From contig NZ_LT605203.1 of assembly GCF_900089495.1 (NCBI RefSeq), positions 2,357,073 to 2,421,072 of the forward strand: 64,000 nucleotides of DNA, written 5' to 3'. Shown here piece after piece: positions 9,089-17,149 of the stretch. Under the pieces are notes generated by a model. That model had not been told where the DNA came from. It worked only from the letters and a program-made list of their open reading frames with translations, and did no database searches. Each line of letters opens with the position of its first letter. Position 1 is the stretch's first letter. Origin of the DNA: Thiomonas sp. X19. GTDB lineage: Bacteria; Pseudomonadota; Gammaproteobacteria; Burkholderiales; Burkholderiaceae_C. The position numbers and the translations under genes are program-made.

Positions 9089-10285
9089 ATGAAGAAAGCA
9101 GGGGGAATTCTGGGCATCATCGGTGGCGTGTTTGGCGTGTTCGCCGCGCTGGTCACCTTGTTCATTGGCGGGGTGGGCGGTGCGTTCCAGGCGAGCGGGG
9201 CGGGTACCATCATCGGTCTGGGCTGGGGCGGGTTGGCGTTCTCGTTCCTGAGCATCATCTTCGGGGCGGTGAGCCTGGGAGCACGGTCCCGCACGGTCGG
9301 CGTGCTGTTGACGCTGAGCGCGCTGGGCGGTGCCATCCTCGGCGGCACCATGGTGGCCATCTGCATGGTGTTGGCGCTGGTGGGCGGTGTGCTCGCCACG
9401 CTCGGCACCAAACCGGAGCCTGCCGGAACCACCCTCGCGCCCTCGGCCATCCCCACGCGGCGACGCGGCAAACTGGGGAAAGTGCTGGGCGCTGTGGCTG
9501 CCGTCGTTGCCGTGGCCATCGTCGCCCTAATGGCCATCGGCATCGAGAGCAAGCGGGGTGGCGGCGGGCATGGTTCGCTGACGCCAGCATCGGCACCAGC
9601 GCGGTCACCAGTACCGGCACAGTCAACGTCCTCACCTGCCGCAGCGGCTTCGTCGCCCCAGGCGTTTCAGGTGGGGGAGACATTCGCCACCCAGACCTTC
9701 CACGTCACCATCACTTCAGCCTCCGTGGTGCACAGCGTGGGCGACCTGCTCACCAGCAAGGCCCCCGCTGGCGCCGAGTATGTGGCGGTCGCCTGGCGCT
9801 ACACGAATCGCTCCCAGGCGCCGGTCTCCGCGTTCGCCGTGCCCAGTGTGCATCTGCTCGATGCGCAAGGCCATCGCTACGACGCCGACCTGGAGGCGTC
9901 CAGCTTCTATGCCGCGCAAATCCATGCCAGCGCCAAGGCGCTCAGCGACGTGAATCCCGGCATCACGCTGACCGATGGTGACGTGTTCGAAGTCAGCTCG
10001 ACACAGTTCAACCCCGCCACCTGGACGATTCAGGTGCGTGTGGATGGGCAGGACGTGATCGTGCGCTTCCCAGCGTTGTCGTCGACGCAGGCAAGCGCCC
10101 CTGTCAAACCGAGTGTGCAGGCGGTAGCGCGTGCTTCGATCCAACCGGCGGTGTCTTCGGCCCCCATGGGTGCGGCGAGCACAGCATCTGAACCTGCATT
10201 GCCCGCTGCGCCAGTTGCATCCGCTTCACAGACTACGGCATCACCAACGGCCCCGGCCAGCGTTTCAGCACAGTCTCAGCCGTAG
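9089..10285 (+). CDS. membrane-anchored protein with DUF4352-like extracytoplasmic domain
   Basis: A 398-aa protein. The first 160 residues contain about four hydrophobic helices (GGILGIIGGVFGVFAALV at the very N-terminus, then segments near 50-75, 80-115 and 140-160). After a Ser/Ala/Pro linker comes a beta-rich domain (about 190-340) with VGETFATQTFHVTITSA and GAEYVAVAWRYTNRSQAPVS, the pattern of telokin-like DUF4352 domains. A low-complexity Pro/Ala/Ser tail follows. CAGGAG upstream supports ATG 9089. The exported domain may bind ligands or the cell envelope; the specific role is unknown. It stands alone between the WYL gene and the conjugation-like module. Confidence 0.72.
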   Translation: MKKAGGILGIIGGVFGVFAALVTLFIGGVGGAFQASGAGTIIGLGWGGLAFSFLSIIFGAVSLGARSRTVGVLLTLSALGGAILGGTMVAICMVLALVGGVLATLGTKPEPAGTTLAPSAIPTRRRGKLGKVLGAVAAVVAVAIVALMAIGIESKRGGGGHGSLTPASAPARSPVPAQSTSSPAAAASSPQAFQVGETFATQTFHVTITSASVVHSVGDLLTSKAPAGAEYVAVAWRYTNRSQAPVSAFAVPSVHLLDAQGHRYDADLEASSFYAAQIHASAKALSDVNPGITLTDGDVFEVSSTQFNPATWTIQVRVDGQDVIVRFPALSSTQASAPVKPSVQAVARASIQPAVSSAPMGAASTASEPALPAAPVASASQTTASPTAPASVSAQSQP

Positions 10286-10969
10286 GGGGCAGGACGGCCA
10301 GTTTTCGCCAGACTTGGCGCTGCAACCATAGCCTTGACGGGCTGATTCAACAGGAGCGGAGCATGGAAATTTTTGGAACGAGCCGGGCCGTCGCTGGCGT
10401 GCAACGACCTGCCATGAAAACACTGGTGATCCACAACACCGCGATGTGAGCTTTCAGCAAGTCTGGGCGGTGTTGGGGCGGACATTCAACTTTCCCATCC
10501 AGATCATCCGCCAGATTGCCCTGCAGGCGCATCGGGAGGGCACGGCTGACGTGTTCACAGCCAGCAGGGAGGTCATCGAGGCCAAGAGCAACGTGTGTGA
10601 TCGGGTGGCCGAGACCGAGGGATGTCCGCAGTTGATGTTCTCAGTGCGGGATGCTTGAGGCTACTGGGTGCTGCTTATTGACGCCGCCAAGCACCTGCTC
10701 CGAGTTGTAGATCCGGGAACCCGTTATCCCTTGTCCCCGCCTTTGATTTGTACCGGCACCCCGCGAGGGTGCTGGTGTTTTTGGCGTTCAAGGCGCAGCC
10801 GAGAACGATGCTTTTCGGGTCTCGGGCGGAGCCTGAGCAGGTGGGGACGGGGGCACAAACGCAGAAACCGGCAAGCGAAGCGCGGGCGGTTTCGAGGATT
10901 GTGACCACGGCCCCCTACCCTGCACTTCTTTCTTGAGTGTTCGGCATGGCGGGATTGAAAACGAGGCAG

Positions 10970-11077
10970 TGACGGAGCAGTGACAAGGGGCTGACGAAGC
11001 CTCGACGAGGCCATCCCGTGGCACTGACTGAGGCATGACGCGACCTCGACGTGGCCTCGACGAAGCCTTGACGGCGG
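10970..11077 (+). repeat. degenerate direct-repeat array (TSGACGNRGCC-type units)
   Basis: Eight related 10-11 base units occur in about 108 bases, including TGACGAAGCC, TCGACGAGGCC, TCGACGTGGCC, TCGACGAAGCC and TTGACGGCGG. Several are directly adjacent with an 11-base period. The array lies 30 bases before the first gene of the TraL/TraM-like operon. Iteron-like arrays of this kind mark replication or transfer origins and partition sites; which one applies here is inference. Confidence 0.5.
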
Positions 11078-11088
11078 TTTGCGGCCCC
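11075..11088 (+). promoter_or_regulatory. CGGTTTGCGGCCCC direct repeat, copy 1
   Basis: A 14-base sequence found identically upstream of two successive genes of the module (here, 19 bases before the ATG at 11107, and again at 11855-11868). A shared operator or recombination scar is possible; position favours a regulatory element. Confidence 0.35.
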
Positions 11089-11106
11089 CCTCGATAAGCA
11101 CTCATC

Positions 11107-11853
11107 ATGAATACAGAGTGCGATGCCATGGCCGACGAGCCTGAAAATCAACCCCAAAAGGGTGAAAGAATGAGCGCACGCCAGGCTCTCATCCTTGGCG
11201 ACCTCAAACGATTCCGTGATGGTGGCCCGATTGCTCGGGTGCATGCCGAAACCATTGGATTGCGCGATGACATCGCCGCGACGATCCACGCCGGCGTACC
11301 GATGGAATTGATTGTCGAATCGGTGGTTCGGCGCTGCGGTGTAGACCGACGCGCAGCCATTGAGGGGCTTCGACAAACTCTTGCCGGCATCGGCGTCGAG
11401 TTCAAACTTCCTCGCGGCCATCGCCCGAAAAAGACCGCGCTTGGCGAGGATCTGAGCGCGGCGAGGCCGGTCGTGTCTGTGACCACACCTGCGGTCGCAC
11501 CGCCGCCCGCCTCGCATCCCGCGCCCATGTCCACACCCGCCGCGCCACCACAATCAACCTCAATGGCAGGGGCAAAGAACGATGGGGCTGCACCATGGAC
11601 GCCGATGCCCGGTGTTGCGCCACCGCCTGGCTCGGTCGGTCCGGTTGGGCCTGGACATGTTGACAAGACAAGCGGCAAGCCCATTCCGCCAGACTGGTTT
11701 CATCATCCGCAGACGGATCAGTACCACCCGCCGAAGACAACCATCGACCCCGTCACAGGAAAACTCAACCTCATCCCGGCGGGCATCGTGCGCGGCAATT
11801 TTCCTTCGCCCGAGGAACAGCGGCGCGGCCTGCGTCGGGCCGAGGGCTTGTGA
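11107..11853 (+). CDS. hypothetical mobile-element protein upstream of traL-like gene
   Basis: A 248-aa protein, not recognised by family. Residues about 20-105 look helical and basic (MSARQALILGDLKRF, IVESVVRRCGVDRRAAIEGL), compatible with a DNA-binding domain. Residues 115-190 are a Pro/Ala-rich linker. The C-terminus (IPPDWFHHPQTDQYHPPKTTIDPVTG) is polar and proline-rich. An internal start at 11170 (MSARQ) is preceded by AAAGGGTGAAAGA and may be used. It sits between a repeat array and a ParA/TraL-like ATPase, the place held by the oriT-binding traK in IncP-type transfer regions, so a TraK-like role is possible but unproven. Confidence 0.6.
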   Translation: MNTECDAMADEPENQPQKGERMSARQALILGDLKRFRDGGPIARVHAETIGLRDDIAATIHAGVPMELIVESVVRRCGVDRRAAIEGLRQTLAGIGVEFKLPRGHRPKKTALGEDLSAARPVVSVTTPAVAPPPASHPAPMSTPAAPPQSTSMAGAKNDGAAPWTPMPGVAPPPGSVGPVGPGHVDKTSGKPIPPDWFHHPQTDQYHPPKTTIDPVTGKLNLIPAGIVRGNFPSPEEQRRGLRRAEGL

Positions 11854-11854
11854 C

Positions 11855-11868
11855 CGGTTTGCGGCCCC
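11855..11868 (+). promoter_or_regulatory. CGGTTTGCGGCCCC direct repeat, copy 2
   Basis: Identical to the copy at 11075-11088. This copy starts right after the stop of the preceding gene and 57 bases before the TraL/ParA-like start. Confidence 0.35.
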
Positions 11869-11924
11869 AGTGCATATCCACTCAGGGCTGGTCGTTCCGG
11901 TCATGAACCTGATGGAGAACCACG

Positions 11925-12704
11925 ATGTCACTCAAAACATTCGTCGTCGATGGCGACAAGGGCGGGGTCGGCAAGACCATGGTGTCGCGCCTGCTCGCGG
12001 AAACCTACCTGCGGGGCGAGGAACTTGGCTTGCCCAAGTGCCAACTCATGGTGGCGGATGCCGACAAGACCAACCCCGACTTCTGTGGCGAAGGCGGCTA
12101 TGAGACCTGCGACCAATTCGGCTCCATGCTGGTTGACCTCTCGGCGCCACGCCTGTGGGGTGAACTGGCGAACGACCTTGAGGGTGCCGTTGCCGCATCG
12201 GCGCTTGGTGAGGTTCGCGTGGTCATCAATCTGCCAGCAGGCATCGGTGAGCGTTCCTTGCTCTCAGCCGACCGCTCGGCCATCGGCGTGCTGGAGTACC
12301 TGCGCGCCGTGCCGGTTTGGGTGATGGGTCGCACCGAGGATTCGATCTCGCAGCTTGAGCGCCGCTGGAAAGAGTTTCCGAAAACTTATGAGCACGGCCT
12401 GGTGGTGCTCAATCAGTTCTTTGGAGACAAGGATCGCTTCGTGATGTGGAACAGCTCGCAGGTGCGCCGCGATCTCCTGGATGGCGACTGGAAAGAGGTC
12501 GCCATTCCTGAACTCTCCGACCTGACGGTGCAGCGCATCGGGCGCACGCCGTTGTTCAAGGTCGCCAAGGGCGGCACCACCTGGCAAGGCCTGCGGGTCG
12601 GGCCGGGCGACGTCATGAATGTGCGCGCATTCACGGGCATGGGAACGTCGATTCTCAAGATCGCTGAAACGATTCCCTCGCTGCACTACAACGGAGAAGC
12701 CTGA
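11925..12704 (+). CDS. ParA/TraL-like P-loop ATPase
   Basis: A 259-aa protein starting MSLKTFVVDGDKGGVGKT, with a deviant Walker A box (KGGVGKT) typical of ParA/MinD/TraL ATPases. A Walker B-like region VVINLPAG follows near residue 100, in place of the usual VVIDxPPG. TraL of IncP-type plasmids has the same size and N-terminal P-loop. It overlaps the next gene by one base and follows the hypothetical gene at 11107, matching a traK-traL-traM order. It probably acts at the membrane or on DNA during conjugal transfer or maintenance; the exact function of TraL homologues is not settled. Confidence 0.75.
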   Translation: MSLKTFVVDGDKGGVGKTMVSRLLAETYLRGEELGLPKCQLMVADADKTNPDFCGEGGYETCDQFGSMLVDLSAPRLWGELANDLEGAVAASALGEVRVVINLPAGIGERSLLSADRSAIGVLEYLRAVPVWVMGRTEDSISQLERRWKEFPKTYEHGLVVLNQFFGDKDRFVMWNSSQVRRDLLDGDWKEVAIPELSDLTVQRIGRTPLFKVAKGGTTWQGLRVGPGDVMNVRAFTGMGTSILKIAETIPSLHYNGEA

Positions 12705-13321
12705 TGAGCCTGTACAAGGATTTGATCGGGGCGCTCGTCCCCGATGGACTGAGCGACCAGCAGGCGGCTGACATCGCGCAGATCATGCAGGCCGGGCAGA
12801 TCGGCGAAAACGACTCCACGTTGCTGAACTTCCTGCCGGCCTATCTGTTCACCAACCGCCGCGAGCAGGCCCGCGTCGATCAGGAAGCCCTGTTGCGGGC
12901 CATCCAGAACGTGAGCACGGGCGGAGTGGATGCCGACCGGCTGGGCAAGGCGGTCGCCCGGCATATCGATGCCACCGAGATCGAGGTTCCGGCCCCGGAG
13001 ATCGACCCTGCCAAGATCGCCAAGGCTGTGGCTAAAGCGGCCGTGCCGGAGATTCGCGGCGTCATCGAAACTGAACTGAGCAGCCGGGTGCTCAAGCTGG
13101 ATGCCGAAGCCGCCCATGCCGCGCTACGCGGCGCGGTGTCTGACACGCTGTTCTCCTGGCAGGTGGCGGCCGGTGTCGGTGCGGCGCTGCTGATGGCGAT
13201 TGCGGCCTACTGGTGGGGCGGCAAGCAGGTGGAATGGCGGGATCAGCCGGTGATCGCGCAGATGCAGAGCCAGATCCAGCAGACGCGCGCCGAGCCGGTT
13301 GTGCCCCATCGGCGGCGTTAA
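12704..13321 (+). CDS. TraM-like membrane-anchored protein
   Basis: A 205-aa protein whose start overlaps the stop of the ATPase gene. The N-terminal 150 residues are soluble and helical (SDQQAADIAQIMQAGQIGEN; AKIAKAVAKAAVPEIRG). One membrane helix lies near 150-168 (WQVAAGVGAALLMAIAAYWW), followed by a short charged tail. Size, topology and position after a TraL-like ATPase resemble TraM of IncP-type transfer regions, but sequence similarity could not be tested. Translation is probably coupled to the upstream gene. Confidence 0.6.
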   Translation: MSLYKDLIGALVPDGLSDQQAADIAQIMQAGQIGENDSTLLNFLPAYLFTNRREQARVDQEALLRAIQNVSTGGVDADRLGKAVARHIDATEIEVPAPEIDPAKIAKAVAKAAVPEIRGVIETELSSRVLKLDAEAAHAALRGAVSDTLFSWQVAAGVGAALLMAIAAYWWGGKQVEWRDQPVIAQMQSQIQQTRAEPVVPHRRR

Positions 13322-13332
13322 AGGAGCATCAC

Positions 13333-13524
13333 ATGGAAATCGAAACGCTCAACACGGCATGGAAGATCTGTGCCATCCCCATCCTGGCAATCGCAAGCAT
13401 GGATCAGTTACTGGCGCTGTACGGCGCAGAGGTCAAGCCCAAACCTGCAATGAGCGCGAAGACGAAGTTGCGCGCGCAATACATCTGTGAGCGCGAACCA
13501 CGAACTCGCCGCCGCAGTCCGTGA
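13333..13524 (+). CDS. hypothetical 63-aa protein
   Basis: A small ORF, ATG 13333, with AAAGGAG 6 bases upstream and 11 bases after the TraM-like gene, hence likely the last gene of that operon. The N-terminal half is hydrophobic (TAWKICAIPILAIASMDQLL), perhaps one membrane helix or signal anchor. The C-terminus is strongly basic. Not recognised. Confidence 0.5.
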   Translation: MEIETLNTAWKICAIPILAIASMDQLLALYGAEVKPKPAMSAKTKLRAQYICEREPRTRRRSP

Positions 13525-13555
13525 ACCCAACCCGGCCAGAGCCGCCCCTGGTCGC

Positions 13556-13885
13556 TTATCGCCGCGCCCAGCGCTGCAAGTCCCGCCAGTCGCCTTGCAC
13601 CTGGCGCCGCGCCCGTTGCAGCTTGATGCTGGCGAACGCCACCAGATCAGGGGCCAGCCGTGCAACGAGCCGCCACAACGCGGCGATCAGAACAGCCCAC
13701 TGCCGCCACCAGCGGCGGAACACGAGCAGCACGGCCGCTGCGCCGAACACGCCCAGCGTCCCACCCAGGTGGTTGCTGACGGCGGCATGGAACACCCAGG
13801 CCGCCAGCGCGAAGGGCGACAGCAGGATGACGATGTGCAACGTCAGCCGGGCGTAGGACCAGGAATTCTTGATCGTTGTCCACAT
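13556..13885 (-). CDS. hypothetical membrane protein (109 aa)
   Basis: Minus-strand ORF with GGAG eight bases before the ATG. It has two hydrophobic segments (LTLHIVILLSPFALAAWVFH near 13-32 and LGGTLGVFGAAAVLLVF near 40-56) and then a basic helical tail rich in Arg and Trp. It is convergent with the 63-aa gene. Similar small membrane proteins are common beside transfer genes of mobile elements, but the family was not identified. Confidence 0.55.
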   Translation of the reverse strand: MWTTIKNSWSYARLTLHIVILLSPFALAAWVFHAAVSNHLGGTLGVFGAAAVLLVFRRWWRQWAVLIAALWRLVARLAPDLVAFASIKLQRARRQVQGDWRDLQRWARR

Positions 13886-13907
13886 GATGATCTCCGGTGG
13901 CGGGCTG

Positions 13908-14243
13908 TTAGCGATGGGTGGCAGCTTCGGCGAGAACCTGTGTCGCCCACTGGTTCAGGCTGACCCCGGTGGATTGCGCGGCAACCAAGGCCGCAGCGTG
14001 AAGCGATGGCGGCACACGCAGCATCATGCGGCCCGATGCTGGTTTATCAGGCGGCTTGCCAAGCTTCCGACAGGCTTCCAGGTAATCCTCGACAGACTCC
14101 TTGAGCGCAACACGAAGATCCGCCACGGTGTCGGCGTGGAATCCGATGATGTCCCGGATACCCAGCAGCCGGCCCACAAAAATGTTGTCCCGCTCATCGA
14201 ACTCAATGCGAGCCGTGTAGCCCTTGTGCGTCATGATGTTCAT
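13908..14243 (-). CDS. hicB: HicB-family antitoxin
   Basis: A 111-aa protein with the HicB partial RNase H-like fold at the N-terminus (YTARIEFDERDNIFVGRLLGI and GFHADTVADLRVALKESVEDYLEACRK) and a C-terminal ribbon-helix-helix DNA-binding segment (MMLRVPPSLHAAALVAAQSTGVSLNQW). It neutralises HicA and should repress the hicAB promoter. Its start overlaps the hicA stop (14240-14243), the usual gene order. It probably serves to stabilise the mobile element. Confidence 0.9.
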   Translation of the reverse strand: MNIMTHKGYTARIEFDERDNIFVGRLLGIRDIIGFHADTVADLRVALKESVEDYLEACRKLGKPPDKPASGRMMLRVPPSLHAAALVAAQSTGVSLNQWATQVLAEAATHR

Positions 14244-14494
14244 GGTTTAACTCCAATGCTTTCAAGAAACTCTCTGGCCTGCTCGACTTGATACGCCTTG
14301 GCCTCTTTCTGCGGGTGCGGCCGATGGAAGACCGTCACCAGATCGCCCCGGATGAAGCGAACGCGGGAACCACGGCCTTCCTCAGCCTGACACCCCGACG
14401 CGACCAAAAGGGCTTCGATCCGGGACCATTCCAGCGTCATCGTCGTTGGCTTGGCAAAAACGGCCTCCAGCGTTTTGCGGTGCTTTGAGTTCAT
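14240..14494 (-). CDS. hicA: HicA-family mRNA interferase toxin
   Basis: An 84-aa protein with the HicA double-stranded RNA-binding-like fold: IEALLVASGCQAEEGRGSRVRFIRG and the catalytic-region VTVFHRPHPQKEAKAYQVEQAREFL, where His of the FHRPHP motif corresponds to the HicA active-site histidine. HicA degrades mRNA when HicB is lost. It is the first gene of the minus-strand hicAB pair. The sequence just upstream (14494-14525) includes GCACTATGTGC, a possible HicB operator. Confidence 0.9.
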   Translation of the reverse strand: MNSKHRKTLEAVFAKPTTMTLEWSRIEALLVASGCQAEEGRGSRVRFIRGDLVTVFHRPHPQKEAKAYQVEQAREFLESIGVKP

Positions 14495-14598
14495 CTTGGA
14501 ATGATAGCACTATGTGCATTCTCACTGCCAATGATTGAAAGCATTTGTTTTGCTGCCACGCGGCATATCCCGGTGTCCACACCACACCGGAGATCGCC

Positions 14599-15087
14599 GT
14601 GCAGCTCCCCTCTCGTCTTGCCCCTGTTCTTGCCGCCGTTACGGCGCTGCTCCTGTCGACCGCTCCACTTGCCGCGCACGCTGGCACACTCAGTCTCGAC
14701 CTGTCCACGGCGTGCATCCACGACAAAGCTGCTGCCCGCCGCAGCTTGAATCAGGTCAACCCCGGTCTGGGCGTTGCGTACCAGATCACGCCGGATGTCG
14801 GGCTATCTGGCGGGTTCTACCGCAACAGCTTCCGGCGAACCAGTGCCTATGCGCTCGCCGCCTGGACACCGCTGCATCTGGCGCTGCCCGCCGGGTTGAC
14901 GGTTCGCTTGGGATTGGCCGGCGGGCTGGTCAGCGGTTACGCGCACGTCAGCCCGGTTTCTCCGTTCGCCGCTGCGGGTCTGCTCACGCTCCGAACTACG
15001 CAAGGCTGGGGCGTCAACATCGTGGCCGTGCCGAACCTTGCCACCAGCTCGGGCTTCGTCGGTCTGCAACTGGTGGCGCCGTTATGA
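14599..15087 (+). CDS. secreted or outer-membrane beta-strand-rich protein upstream of traB
   Basis: A 162-aa protein starting with GTG 14599; CGGAG lies seven bases upstream and the N-terminus is then a good signal peptide (VLAAVTALLLSTAPLAAHA, cleavage expected near residue 28). The mature part has alternating short strands (NPGLGVAYQITPDVGLSGGFYRN, LRTTQGWGVNIVAVPN) like small outer-membrane barrels. Its stop overlaps the traB ATG (ATGA), so the two are co-translated. The family is not certain; such proteins often accompany traB-like genes on mobile elements. Confidence 0.65.
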   Translation: MQLPSRLAPVLAAVTALLLSTAPLAAHAGTLSLDLSTACIHDKAAARRSLNQVNPGLGVAYQITPDVGLSGGFYRNSFRRTSAYALAAWTPLHLALPAGLTVRLGLAGGLVSGYAHVSPVSPFAAAGLLTLRTTQGWGVNIVAVPNLATSSGFVGLQLVAPL

Positions 15088-16310
15088 AACCAGCCGCATT
15101 GCGTGCGCTACGCCGCCTGCTGACCGTCCTGCTGCCCGCTGTGGCTGCACTGTCCTGGACACTCAGCAGCAAGCCCTACGGCGTTGTCCTGTCGCCTTTG
15201 CTCATCATCGGCGTCATGCTGGCGGACGGCCCACGCTGGCGCTTCCTGGCGGCGCTGGCCTACTTTGGCATCGGTGGCGCGGCGCTACCAAGTGAAGTTC
15301 AGAACTTCTTCGGCACCGGTTGGATCGTCGGCGTTGGACTTTGGTGGCTGTCCGCCGCCCTGCTCGCCCTGCCCTGGGCCTGGGCAGCGCGCGGCTGGCG
15401 TGTGGTCATCGTGCTGCTGATCGAAGCGGTGCCGCCGCTGGGGCTGTTCGGCTGGCTGTCGCCGCTGGCGGTGGCGGGCGTGTTCTATCCAGGACAAGGT
15501 GTTCTGGGTTTGGCGCTCGGGCTGTCGACCTTGTGGACCCTGGCGGTGCTGGCAAGGCCAGAATCCACACTGGAGGCCATCACGGCGGCCATGGTGGCGG
15601 CGGTGGCGCTGTCGGGTGTGTCGATGTGGGCGAATGCTGCCTACGCGCCGCGCGTCGTGCCCGCTGGCTGGATTGGGGTGGATACGCATGTCGGACGCGA
15701 AACCAATGACGTGATGGCCGAGGTCGCACGCAACCAGCGATGGATCAATCAAGCGGATGGGGTGGTGCGCGCCGAAGCAAAGTCAAAGTCAACAGCAGGG
15801 GCAAAGGGGTTGGTGGTCGTCCTGCCTGAGGATGTGGCTGGAACCTGGGGGCCAGGGACGGCGGCACAGGTTCGGGCGGCGATGCGGCCTGGGGATGTGT
15901 GGCTGGTTGGCGCGTCGGTGCTGTCGTCTAGGCATTGGGATGGGAGTTATCTGAATACCGTGGTGGGCCTTGGCCAGCGCGGCGATGCTGTGCTGTTCGC
16001 CTCGCCGGTGCCTGTGCCCGGCGGAATGTGGAAGCCGTGGGATGGTGAGAAGTCCTACACGGCGGCGCAATGGTGGGAGCCGGTGCAGACCATTGCTGGT
16101 GTGCGCACCTGGGCTTCGATCTGCTATGACCAGGGCATCACCTGGCCGTGGCTGCAGGCGCTCGTGCAGCGGCCTGCCGTGGTGCTGCGGGTGTCGAACA
16201 CCTGGTATGAGCCGGCCGGGGCTGTAGCGCCCCGTGTCGAGGTGGCCACGACGGCGATGTGGGCACGGCTCATGGGTGCGGCGGTGGTGACGGCGGTGAA
16301 CCGGGCCTGA
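15084..16310 (+). CDS. traB: TraB-like conjugal transfer protein (nitrilase/Lnt fold)
   Basis: A 408-aa protein. The first about 200 residues contain roughly six membrane helices, and the C-terminal half is a nitrilase-superfamily domain related to apolipoprotein N-acyltransferase. The expected Glu-Lys-Cys triad is visible: Glu in VVLPEDVAG near 249, Lys in MWKPWDGEKS near 316-324, and Cys347 in ASICYDQG. TraB of Ti-type plasmids has this architecture and enhances conjugation. The C-terminus ARLMGAAVVTAVNRA looks complete for the family. The start overlaps the upstream stop. A 16-base AACAGCAGGGGCAAAG repeat lies within the gene at 15791-15806. Confidence 0.82.
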   Translation: MKPAALRALRRLLTVLLPAVAALSWTLSSKPYGVVLSPLLIIGVMLADGPRWRFLAALAYFGIGGAALPSEVQNFFGTGWIVGVGLWWLSAALLALPWAWAARGWRVVIVLLIEAVPPLGLFGWLSPLAVAGVFYPGQGVLGLALGLSTLWTLAVLARPESTLEAITAAMVAAVALSGVSMWANAAYAPRVVPAGWIGVDTHVGRETNDVMAEVARNQRWINQADGVVRAEAKSKSTAGAKGLVVVLPEDVAGTWGPGTAAQVRAAMRPGDVWLVGASVLSSRHWDGSYLNTVVGLGQRGDAVLFASPVPVPGGMWKPWDGEKSYTAAQWWEPVQTIAGVRTWASICYDQGITWPWLQALVQRPAVVLRVSNTWYEPAGAVAPRVEVATTAMWARLMGAAVVTAVNRA

Positions 16311-16399
16311 CCAGAAAGCCGAAGGGTGTTTCTGCCGCAGGGCGATACCCTCACCGCCGCAGCGCCAGATCGAGGTTTCGGCTCATCTTCTTGTTGGGT

Positions 16400-17149
16400 T
16401 TAGCGCCCGATGCCTGGATCACGGTCTCGCCCTGCCCGTTTGCGGACTTTCGTTCGATCGCGCTCCTGAGCCATGCCATCGAAGGCGAGCGTGCCCAGCC
16501 GTGCCGCTTCGTCCTTGACCGCGTTCCAGTCGCGCCACTTCGGGGCCAGGTTCTTGTACTCGCTTAAACGAGCCTCTTCCAGATCGTATGGGAGGGGATC
16601 GCTCAACTGAATCTGCAACTGCTGTGTGGCCGACTCTCCGTTCGGCTGGGGATACAGGCGGTCGAAAGGCCGCAAAGCCTCCACCACAGCCTCGTCGCCC
16701 ATGTGCTCAGCCAGGGCCACGAAATCAAGATAGTCGCGGGTCGCATTGCGCCTGAGGATCAACACACCCTTGATGCGCAGAATCTCGGCTGGGGTGGGTA
16801 GGGTCAGCTTTTCGCCAAGGATCTCGGCCTGCGTCGTTTCGAGCGGTTCATCGCGGATCAACTGCCGGACGCCGGTTTCGATGCCGTCAAGGCTGCCGAG
16901 AATTTGCACCGGTCGCTGGACCCGCGCTGTCTTCCACCCAGCGACCGACTCCAGGTGCGCAAGAACCGCGTCGAATCGTTGCCGCAGATCGGGCAGGATG
17001 TGATCTGCATCCGTCGAGCGCCGATGCCCCGCATACAGCGCCGCGGCCGTGCCACCCACGAGAACGGCTTCGGGAAGGATGCGCTGCAAGCGTGCCGCTG
17101 ACGTCAGCACGCGCTCCCACTCAGGCAGCGAAACCGTGTCGCCGGACAT
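16400..17149 (-). CDS. AbiEii-like nucleotidyltransferase (toxin-type)
   Basis: A 249-aa protein with a nucleotidyltransferase signature near residues 32-50: LVGGTAAALYAGHRRSTDADH (GG followed by DxD). A later segment (IKGVLILRRNATRDYLDFVAL) is typical of AbiEii/AbiGii family proteins. Such proteins act as toxins by nucleotidylating tRNA or other targets in type IV-like toxin-antitoxin or abortive-infection systems. The start overlaps the end of the upstream 78-aa gene by 29 bases, suggesting a two-gene unit. The partner is not a classical AbiEi, so assignment to a known system is tentative. Confidence 0.8.
   Translation of the reverse strand: MSGDTVSLPEWERVLTSAARLQRILPEAVLVGGTAAALYAGHRRSTDADHILPDLRQRFDAVLAHLESVAGWKTARVQRPVQILGSLDGIETGVRQLIRDEPLETTQAEILGEKLTLPTPAEILRIKGVLILRRNATRDYLDFVALAEHMGDEAVVEALRPFDRLYPQPNGESATQQLQIQLSDPLPYDLEEARLSEYKNLAPKWRDWNAVKDEAARLGTLAFDGMAQERDRTKVRKRAGRDRDPGIGR

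Larger units (their letters stand above)
10286..11106. other. long non-coding or degenerate region
   Basis: Over 800 bases without a confident gene. A plus-strand frame at 10446-10658 (GTG start, 70 codons, reading FNFPIQIIRQIALQAHREG) has no recognisable family and may be a gene fragment. The right part contains a degenerate tandem-repeat array (10970-11077, listed separately). The region may be a control or transfer-origin segment of the downstream module, but no nic site could be identified by eye. Confidence 0.4.

Noticed and set aside
10446..10658. 70-codon plus-strand ORF in the long non-coding stretch
   Set aside because: GTG start without a ribosome-binding site and no family; kept only as a possible gene fragment in the regional note.
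10970..11077. Possible CRISPR array
   Set aside because: Units are 10-11 bases, degenerate and partly contiguous with no unique spacers; no cas genes are present. The Cas4-like domain at 722-2167 is a DUF2779 protein, not part of a CRISPR locus here.
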